From the NCBI GenBank assembly GCA_019009955.1, contig CM032229.1, positions 147,440,001 to 147,504,000 on the forward strand: a DNA stretch of 64,000 nt, written 5' to 3'. A model generated the notes under the pieces. That model did no database searches and was not told the DNA's origin. It saw only the letters and a list, made by a program, of their open reading frames with translations. Positions 56,516 to 64,000 of the stretch are shown in pieces. Within the stretch, counting starts at the first letter, position 1; each line of letters opens with the position of its first letter. This DNA is from Riptortus pedestris. Its lineage: Eukaryota; Arthropoda; Insecta; Hemiptera; Alydidae. The position numbers and the translations under genes were made by a program.

Positions 56516-57972
56516 GTTTACACAATCAATTGCCCTTAGTCAGTGGTCGTTTATTTTATTCACGTTTTAATCGTTTGGAATACAATGTATACAACAGTCC
56601 ACTCAACATTCTTTATTCTATTACGTTACTAACCTATTACGGATATTTATAAATAATAATAAAGGCAATAAAATTATCCAAAAAATGCATAATAAAGAAA
56701 AACTCCTGAACAAAGAAAAATATGTCTTGAGTAAGTGGCATTCGAATAGTGACTATCCGTTTGTTATCTATGTATTAAAAAAAATCAAGTAGTTAAATCT
56801 ATGCTTCCTTAATTTTAATTTGTTTTTCTAAGCCCTATAATGAGAAGCAGCTAATAACCTGGTTGCTGTCACCTGGAATTTTAAGAAACGAATTATGGCT
56901 TGGTAACCAGGTCGTACTACTAAAACCAGAAAGTACTATTTCCAAATTAGGAAATGGTATTTCAGTTGAGATGTTATGTTACTAATTCAGAGTAAGATAT
57001 TCCTAAAAATTGAGAAACCTCTCGAGCTTAGTGACGTATTTGCTTTTTCGTCAGTTGCATGCAGTGTGATGCTGCGTGTCTGCTGAATGTTTTGGGAACA
57101 TGGATATTGCTTTAGAATATGAACCGGACAGGGGGACCATACGTGATCAGAAGCGCCTTGAATGTTAAGAAGTATTTATAGTGCATTCTCTTTTCTTTGT
57201 GTGCTCATTTGAATAGCATTCACAGCTATCATTATTCCGTCTGGTGTAAATCACCACTTATTTGGATTCATAATGTTATTAGAATGTAGAAACCATAATA
57301 GACTTAATTTCTTATAGTATTTTTCCTTTTATATTTCTAAGGCTTCTTGGTCAAATAGATACAAAACTAAGCTAAATCTTATAAAAATTTGAAGCATTAC
57401 TTACTTATATGGAACTTCATTCATAAATAATGCTGGATATCTCCATTGGCAGTTTCATTATAGAGCTGTTTTTGAGTCCAACCTCTGATGGGCGAGTATT
57501 TCAATTAGCTGTTAAAGGTTTGGAAGAATTTCATTCTGAAACGAATCAAATTTTTGAAATAAAACGTTTAATATTTTCCTAAATAAATAAATATATGCTG
57601 AGCTCAAAGTGTAGATGTTACATAAATACTGTTATTTGGCCAACCTAATAATCGGGAAACTCGTCATGGGGAATGAAGGAAGCTCTCTGAAAAGAAAAAA
57701 AAATATATACATTTGAAATAAGGGCGAGGAAAAAATCAAAAAAAGAAATCGGAAGAGGAGGAAATCGTAGAATAGAGTGGATGAAAAAATATAACTGGAA
57801 GAAAATATAACTGTATAAAATACAGGCGTGTACTCATCGCTGCTGGGGCTTGGGCCATCCGAATTCAATTTGCACAAATGAAAATGTATAATGCACACTT
57901 TTTCCACCATTCCTGACGATGAGAACGAAATGGCATTATGCTCAGGCTTAATTCGTTATCTAATTACTCTCT

Positions 57973-57973
<1 letters not shown>
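56516..57973. other. unassigned AT-rich sequence
   Basis: The purine-rich minus-strand frame at 57632-57910 is low-complexity and not supported. Confidence 0.5.

Positions 57974-58007
<34 letters not shown>
57974..58007. repeat. (CT)n microsatellite
   Basis: About 34 bp of CT repeat. Confidence 0.95.
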
Positions 58008-58010
<3 letters not shown>

Positions 58011-58419
58011 ATTCTTCCCACATTTGCTTAATGAACATTTCTATTTTTAATTACTTTTGACTACTAGATACATTATGGTTAGTTAGATAACTTCCAGGTA
58101 ATTTATTAATTATAAAAGGTATAGTCTGTCTTTGCTGACACTTCTTCCTAAGGAACCATTCATTACGTAAAATTCAATTTACAATTCAAACGCATTGATT
58201 AGTGACTGCTTAAACTTCTGACCTAATTCTATTGAGAATAAAAAAGTATTTCTTTAGCATCTTGTTTCTAATGCATATCCTTTTATTTGTTTAATGTGTA
58301 TTCTGAAATTAATAATGAATTGGGTAAGTAGGAAATACATCCCATAAACCTTTGTACCTGAATCGTAAAGCTGTGCTTTGTAGAAGGATTTTACAAATGA
58401 ATGACTGTCTCATATCTTT
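58008..58419. other. unassigned AT-rich sequence
   Basis: No recognisable feature. Confidence 0.5.
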
Positions 58420-58644
58420 AGAAAGGCCCGACACGCATGGGCTGCATGAAGTAAGCAGCTATCCCGTATGCTGCTATGAACAGCATGTAGTGGTGATCTC
58501 ATGCGACCATGTATTCGCTATTTTAGCAGATTTCTCTTAAGGGAAATCAGCTATTGAGGTCGTACTCATGACGCGATTTTCGAAAAAAATTTTCAAATGT
58601 CCATTGATCCTACCCAGGAGATGACGAAAATGAGGTCCGTTCAA

Positions 58645-58685
<41 letters not shown>

Positions 58686-59768
58686 TGTTAACACTCTAGC
58701 GGTCGCAATTTTTGTTTAATCGTCACCAAGCTCGGTATTTAATCGTTTTTTGTAAAAAGGAAGATCAAGTTCGTTAACGGCTTAAATCGGACTCGTGGGA
58801 GGGGGGGGGTTTTCAAAAATTCAATATATCTCCGTTATTATGCATCGGATCGAAGAATTGTATAGAACCAATCTTATTGCAAATTAAATTTACTATAAAT
58901 ATTGTTATATACATTTATTCTCTATCTTGAATATTAACCGAGATATTTGCATTTTTATGAAGTCTGTGGTCGGGTATAGTTTGGATTAAGTCGGCCATTT
59001 TCGTCATTTCTCGGCTCAGGTGGAAGCTTCTTCTAACCTTACCTGTCGTTCTAACCTTACCTTACCTTTGTTACTTAGTGTGTGATTTATGCAAATACGG
59101 TCTGTTCATCCGCCGCCCCCCCCCCCTTCTTTAGTTCTTGCACTTCTAAAATGAGTTATTAAAATATAATTTTTTTTTACAATTCAGAAGCGGTTTCAGT
59201 TGGGAATTTTTTAAAATTAACTGAAAGATTTCTTATTACCGTTTGTATTTACTCATGGTGGGCTTGTATTACCAGTGTGCAGATTTCTCTATTGTAAAAC
59301 TTCACATGGGAAATCTGCTTAGTTTACGCAGCCCCTTCGTGACGGACTTTTTAAGTAAATATCCGATAATTATAAGTGGGGGTTTGCTGAAGGCGGTAAA
59401 CAAGAAAGTACGAATGACTCGCTTAATATTTGAGTAACGGAAAAGTGTATACAATAGTTGTTGGTCATCAGTAGTTTAACAAGGTTGGTTCTGTAACAGT
59501 TTTGGATCTAACATAAGACAACCGAGATATTTTGAATTTTCCAATCCCCCCCCCCTCTAAACCAGCATCCTCGATCAGTCTCAGGAATTAAGGAATACTA
59601 TATTTAGTGTTGAGTGAAACTGTTAAATATGGATCATGATATACTAGAATAAACATTTTTGACTCAAAGACGTAAATATTAATTTATGATGTCGTCACAC
59701 AAATCATTTGCATGTACATCATATAGTAAAGGTCCGTTCAAAGCAAAATATAGTTTTTAAGCTTGAAA
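58420..59768 (-). mobile_element. H-family element, long form, host of a nested opposite-strand copy
   Basis: Left part 58420-58524: AAGGCCCGACACGCATGGGC, TGCATGAAGTAAGCAGCTAT (3' terminus, decayed). Right part 59353-59768: AATTATAAGTGGGGGTTTGC, AACAAGGTTGGTTCTGTAAC, spacer and start of core 1. Between them lies a complete plus-strand H copy. The right end is cut off at about 59768 by an R2-like LINE tail. Confidence 0.7.
58525..59352 (+). mobile_element. H-family element, complete, nested
   Basis: 5' end AGCAGATTTCTCTTAAGGGA after TTTT. 5' block with ATGAGGTCCGTTCAAAAC, (TA)n slot 58650-58681, G-run 58797-58810, core to GAGATATTTGCATTTTTATG, a short-form middle followed by 3' long-form blocks (C-run 59116-59127; TTACCGTTTGTATTTACTCA), CACATGGGAAATCTGCTTAG, hairpin ACGCAGCCCCTTCGT and GACGGACTTTTT. 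It is a hybrid of the short- and long-form middles. Confidence 0.9.
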
Positions 59769-60120
59769 AACGTTTAATTGCTGTTTATTGTTAAACTGTT
59801 TTGTCCGAAATTGGAGTCTTACTGACGCTGAATACGAAAAAAATATATATTGGTACACCCAATGCTGTCCATATTTTAAAGAAAAATACATTATACAAAA
59901 TTGGACAGTAAAAGGGTTACTGTTTGGATCGAGAGGAGTTATACCCAAGTCAACTGCGAAATACCTTCAAGATCTGAATATAAAGACTGGAGAAATAAGA
60001 CAAATGTCAACTAATATTCTAAAAGCGTCCATCAGAATAGTGAATTACCATTTATACAATAATAAAGTTTAACTTAAGCTGCTCCCTTAGCAACATCCCC
60101 ATCAAAAAAACATATTTATA
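59769..60120 (+). mobile_element. 5'-truncated LINE tail, R2-like
   Basis: Contains an intact reading frame to a stop at 60072 followed by a short 3' UTR (GCTGCTCCCTTAGCAACATC, CCATCAAAAAAACATAT). The frame begins at the junction with H sequence, so the 5' end is a truncation, not a start codon. The exact 3' end is unclear. Confidence 0.65.
59770..60072 (+). pseudogene. C-terminal tail of an R2-like reverse transcriptase protein
   Basis: About 100 residues in frame with no stop. Recognisable block: NWTVKGLLFGSRGVIPKSTA, then KYLQDLNIKTGEI and ASIRIVNYHLYN. The pattern LLFG-x-RG-x-I-x-K...HLY close to the stop codon is typical of the C-terminal end of R2-like LINE proteins annotated in arthropods. 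The RT and endonuclease catalytic motifs lie upstream and are absent. There is no ATG in frame, so it is a truncated remnant. The clade is an inference from this short tail. Confidence 0.65.
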
Positions 60121-60218
60121 TAAAACTCAAAATGGAAATAATTACCTTAAATAAGGCAGATAAGGAGGCTGATTTTGATAGGTACCCCCAAAAAAGGGCC
60201 AGCTTAATTTGTTTGTTT

Positions 60219-60268
<50 letters not shown>

Positions 60269-60450
60269 CACACACACACACACATACATAAATATGTACA
60301 TATACTTAAAGTTGTAACGTCTGTCTTGGCTGATTCTTGATTGATTCTTTTTTATAAATTTTACGATACTTTATTTTATTTGTATGGAATTGAAACGATA
60401 TCAACTATTTTAGGCTTTTGATAGATTGATCTCTTTTCAGTCCTAAACTA
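60121..60450. other. unassigned sequence with (TG)(TA)(CA) compound microsatellite
   Basis: TGTGTGTG, then (TA)n at 60229-60263, then ACACACAC. The flanking TG and CA make it a self-complementary, hairpin-capable array. Confidence 0.85.
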
Positions 60451-60990
60451 TATAATATAATTTCACGAAACTTGGTGCGTGTATTGCTACTAGTGCATGC
60501 TGCCAACTTAGTCTTTAGAATATACTAATATTCTTAGAGACGAATATTAGAGAGGGGGTGGAGGATTATAAGGGAGGCCTGAAATAAAAAATGGCAACAT
60601 TTTGTTTCCTATTAGTTTTCGGCATACATGCACAGGACAAAAGTTGTTTATTTTGTTATTTATAGTAAATTTTGTTACATACACTGTCGTCGTGTAGCGA
60701 AGTATAAACGAGATAAAAACTATAGCAAGAGTCGATAATTTTATTGAGCACAAAAGCATCCAAACAAAACTAGGTATGCGCATTAGCATTAACTCTTCCA
60801 TGATTATGAACTGTACCAACAGTTCATCAAGAGTGGGGGTTATATATAAGGTAGCCTAAAATGAAAAATCGCTATATTTCGTTTACTATTGTTTTTCGGC
60901 AGTATTGACGTATAATAAATATTTCTAGTGTTATTTAGAATAACTTTTGTTATATGCACTTTTCGAATAAAAAAATGTAATATAGATATA
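60451..60990 (-). mobile_element. T300-family repeat, about two units, minus strand
   Basis: Minus-strand blocks: ATAAGGGAGGCCTGAAATAA, TTTTGTTTCCTATTAGTTTT (reverse of AATAGGAAAC), AAAGTTGTTTATTTTGTTAT near 60640, and a second set near 60840-60970. The 90-residue frame at 60547-60819 is a shadow of this repeat. Confidence 0.72.
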
Positions 60991-61953
60991 CTCTAATAAC
61001 TATAGCGGGAGCCATGGATTTCATTAGAACTCATTAAAGATTTTTTAATATAACCATATTATGTTTTTGGACTTATCTGATATTCCGATTAGTGAGTTTA
61101 TAAATCTCCCCCTCCCAATTTGTTAATTATGTTCTCTACAAAAGAACATTGTTATTTATTTCCAATATAGAAATTTAAACTATTTGACTATTCTGATTAT
61201 TTAATTAATAGAATATATTATATAAACAAAGTTATGCCGAATTTCTACAACGTGTGGTAGCTGATGTTGAAGCGTATCAGACACTGTAATTAAGGTATAT
61301 ATTATCTTATTTTCTCCGATAAGTTGACGTCATCGAAATAACTATGTACTATCATAATTATTGAACTTTACTTGTTAATGTCATTATAACAAAATACGTT
61401 TTGCTGTGTTATTCAGGTTGCAAGGGTGGCTACGATTTTTGTTCCCTCACCTTTTAGGGTACCTCTTTATTTAATTCCACGAGGTATATAAATTATTAAA
61501 ACATTCAAGGGAGATGTAGGGAGGCAACTAAAGTTAATTGTCTTATTTTGTTTCCTGTGAAATTTTGGCATTATTGGAATTAATTTCTACTCACATTTAC
61601 TATTACGTATATAATGTAATGCTCATATAACTATGCTTAAAGAATGTGCGCTCGGATTGGGTTTTCACGGTGAATATGTACATTGTAGATGTTATTTAAT
61701 TATAATAAATGCTATCCATTGATGATTGATTATTTGAATTATTCATGGTGTGTCAAACATCGGAGAGGGATTGATTAGGAACTCCTTTTCGTTTATTCTT
61801 CCAAACGAAAATTTCGATTCTATAAGCCCCCTACAATTACCTGGGCCTTACCGAAAAACAATACGTCCTGACGGGATGTGTAATTGTACACATTGAAGCC
61901 TTGCTATGAAAATATCATCATTATTCAGTCAACATTTACGAAGTACTTTAGCT
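60991..61953. other. unassigned AT-rich sequence
   Basis: No recognisable feature. Confidence 0.5.
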
Positions 61954-62090
61954 AGTGTATATATATATATATATATATCATTTAGAACGGACCTCGTTTC
62001 CGTGATCTCTAGTTAAAGATTGATGGGCATTTGAAGAAATGTTTAGAAAATAGCATCATGACAGTGATGTCATTCTTAACTTGGGAAATT
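61954..62090 (-). mobile_element. H-family 5'-end fragment with (TA)n slot
   Basis: (TA)n 61954-61978, TTAGAACGGACCTCGTTTCC, GATTGATGGGCATTTGAAGA and GAAAATAGCATCATGACAGT, in minus-strand order. The terminal palindrome is decayed. Confidence 0.75.
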
Positions 62091-63331
62091 TAACTTTTAC
62101 CCCTTTGTATATTGTGTGTTTAATATAGTGTCAGAAGAAAATGATACTAAACGTGCTGCAGTAGAAAAAGTAATGTCTTTATCACAATTTTTATGTCCGC
62201 GAATGTTTGAATATTTCATGGTTAACCCACTTTTACTACTTTTGCTCAGAAATTACGAATAAGCCTCATGTGGATTTCGTATGACTCAAAAACATTTTAT
62301 ATCCTTAAGGCAGAATTAAAATTTGGGGGAGAAAATGGGGAAGGAATACCGTACAAAATAATAAATAATTACTCTCTCTAACTACAAAAAATTATATATT
62401 TTAATGTTGGTCTAAAAGGTTTTTATTACTCTTAGTAGGGCAGAAACCAGCTTCGAATTACGCGTAGAATCCCTTGTTCTGGGAAGACAATCATTAAGAA
62501 TAAGGGCAGTATATTCCTCAAGCTCTCCTAGGACTTTTTTGTATTTATAAAGAAAATTGGGTTCCCTGCTGCCGTAAAACATGACCATTTACTTTTTAAA
62601 GGTAACTAATACGAATATGACTTAAAAGAAATCCTCGTGAAGCTGATATAGGACGTGACACGCGTGGGGAATATTAAAGAGCAGCTTTGGAGGTGGCTAT
62701 GAGGGGGATAGCTAGTAAATTGTCTGTAGATTAAAATTGTAAGAGAGGGGAGGGGGTAGAAAGAAGGTGGCTGGCCTCCTCTCTTTTATGACCAATAAAT
62801 ATTAAATATGATAAAGGTAGGGTGGAGTGTCGGCAGGCTAAGTAATAGTCCTTTATGCTGCCTCTACTTCCTTCCCTGTCTTCAGCCACTTCTGCATCAT
62901 CATCAACTACACCCTCTTAGGTTCTTCTTCTATTTTGTCACCCTATTTCAGCCAGCTGACGCCGATACCAATCTACCTCTTTACTTTTACAAAGTAATTT
63001 TAATTTTCGATTTTTACAATGTAATATTCATGATGAATTTTTTATTTATTGATTTTTTCGGACGTGATACACCGTCAGTAAATAATCATTGAGTTAATTA
63101 TTTTTAACATTAGAGCAATTTTTCGTACCTACTAGGAGTTGAATACGGGTATTCTGGATCTGTTTCTGTAAAGAGCTCTTCTGTAAAGAAATATGCTACA
63201 TGAAAGTCTATTCAACCGTACTAAGAATTTTTCTCTTAGCCAATCTCTCCAAGTATGACCCCCCCCCCGTCATTGATGTGATTAAATTAATAAATAAATG
63301 ATTAATTTTTTTGTCATATGTATGTATGTAT
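62091..63331. other. unassigned sequence
   Basis: The frame at 62808-63092 has no recognisable domain. A C-run lies at 63260-63268. No repeat match was recognised. Confidence 0.5.
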
Positions 63332-63777
63332 TGTTACGAAATCAGTAATAAACGTCGTTTATTAGAGTACTTTTGGATTGCAAAATTAAACACACACCAG
63401 CTTCAGAGTTTTTATCACTGCCCAATTTATTTAACAATGCACTAAAACACTTGGTTAATTATTCTTAATTACTGCTCACAGTATGCGCTGATAGCTTCAC
63501 TGATAGATTACACAGTCCGATAATTCACTCACGATCACTGAAGTTCACAAAAACACGGCACTGTACTGTCTGTTACTTCGCGAAGTTAACGGCACTGCAC
63601 TGTCTTAAACACGGCACTATACTGTTACTTACATAGTCAATGCACAACACTTTTCTTCACATAAAATCACTTTACCGCACTGCAACTAAGTCGCACTGAT
63701 GATCACTTGAATACAGCTGAGAACAAACTAACTGTCAGGCGAATTTTACATGCTTATATAGAGGAGCGGCAACATCA
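63332..63777 (-). mobile_element. 3' LTR of a Ty3/gypsy-type retrotransposon
   Basis: Read on the minus strand it starts near TGATGTTGCC (63777, provisional) and ends ...GATTTCGTAACA at 63332, giving TG...CA termini. It contains a TATATAAG box (63753-63760), an initiator-like CCTGACAGTT about 25 bp downstream, and AATAAA-type poly(A) signals (AATAAATTGGG; CTAATAAACG near 63358). It directly follows an integrase C-terminus on the same strand. The 5' border could be up to ~30 bp further, near the purine-rich AGAGAGGGGATAAAGAG. Confidence 0.72.
63753..63760 (-). promoter_or_regulatory. TATA box of the LTR promoter
   Basis: TATATAAG on the minus strand with an initiator-like CCTGACAGTT (63730-63739) at the expected distance, inside the predicted LTR. 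Confidence 0.6.
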
Positions 63778-64000
63778 AAGGACGCTGTCTTGAAGGACTC
63801 TTTATCCCCTCTCTGTATTCTTTAGACCACGTCGTTCAATCTCTTGATCACCTTGTAAGGTTCCTCCCAGTGCGTTTGCAATTTAGGGGATAATTCATTC
63901 TTGCCTTCTGGGTTGAATGGTAGAACCATTTGTCCTTTCGTAAATCCTTCCACATTTGCTGCTCTATCATCTTGTTACTGGGCATTTTAGTGGTGTCCTA
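63778..64000 (-). pseudogene. Ty3/gypsy integrase C-terminal (GPY/F-type) remnant
   Basis: Minus-strand frame: ...ANVEGFTKGQMVLPFNPEGK, then ELSPKLQTHWEEPYKVIKRL and NDVV, followed by an in-frame TAA and RIQRG. The segment KLQTHW-x-x-PYKV is the GPY/F module of metavirid (Ty3/gypsy) integrases; the usual Gly of GPY reads Glu here. A second in-frame stop lies just upstream (before QDDRAAN). Two nonsense changes and the window edge leave only this tail. It belongs with the LTR at 63332-63777 as the 3' end of one element. Confidence 0.88.

Noticed and set aside
59030..59080. Telomere-like TTAGG/CCTAA repeat
   Set aside because: The region reads TCTAACCTTACC irregularly, not tandem TTAGG. It is part of an H-family middle segment.

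Overview
The window looks like AT-rich intergenic or intronic DNA from a large, repeat-laden animal genome, most likely an arthropod (insect or crustacean). The evidence is the mix of degenerate animal transposons (I-like and R2-like LINE ends, a Ty3/gypsy 3' end, mariner and hAT remnants, a tRNA-derived SINE), very long dinucleotide microsatellites, and no bacterial signal (no operons, no dense long ORFs). I found no host gene I could support. The longer open frames that have a recognisable origin are transposon remnants or read-through of microsatellites. The species cannot be named from the sequence alone.

Two repeat families dominate. Family H (about 25 copies and fragments, both strands) has the layout of a non-autonomous Helentron/HINE (DINE-1-like rolling-circle element). 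It starts AGCAGATTTCCC after T residues, with a 20-bp palindrome at the 5' end. Then come a ~120-bp block, a microsatellite slot (TA, TG or CA), a core with a G-rich tract, a second inverted copy of the 5' terminus (GGGAAATCTGCT), a 15-bp hairpin (ACGCAG-CCC-CTGCGT), and a 3' end in GGACTTTTT. Copies are nested, tandem and inverted: 22369-22848 directly abuts an upstream copy, 30315-30901 lies inside another copy, and 58525-59352 lies inside an opposite-strand copy. Family T300 (270-765, 6272-8380, 42881-44137, 54541-55110, 60451-60990) has a CCCGGCTTCGCCCGG head, one to four ~295-300-bp tandem units and an AT-microsatellite tail. One stretch of its unit appears homologous to the H core.

Other elements are a tRNA-Leu-like SINE (eight copies, one a chimera with antisense U6 snRNA at 4831-5025), a 5'-truncated LINE with RNase H (26945-27888), an R2-like LINE tail (59769-60120), a mariner-type element with TIRs and TA duplication (49135-49894), an isolated mariner fragment (38026-38130), a hAT MITE with a perfect 8-bp duplication (39439-39709), a hAT deletion derivative (55997-56515), and a gypsy-like 3' LTR with integrase tail at the right edge (63332-64000). 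Structures without a ready name are a ~1.1-kb inverted dimer (33650-34800), a 35-bp-arm hairpin (48614-48699), a 48-bp minisatellite (24563-25270) flanked by a dispersed direct repeat, and an inverted-repeat element at 15600-15965.

The parts interact as layers of insertion. SINEs have jumped into H and T300 copies, H copies into H copies, a LINE into an H copy, and a mariner element next to an H fragment. The window therefore records a relative chronology of transposon activity, not a functional gene pathway.
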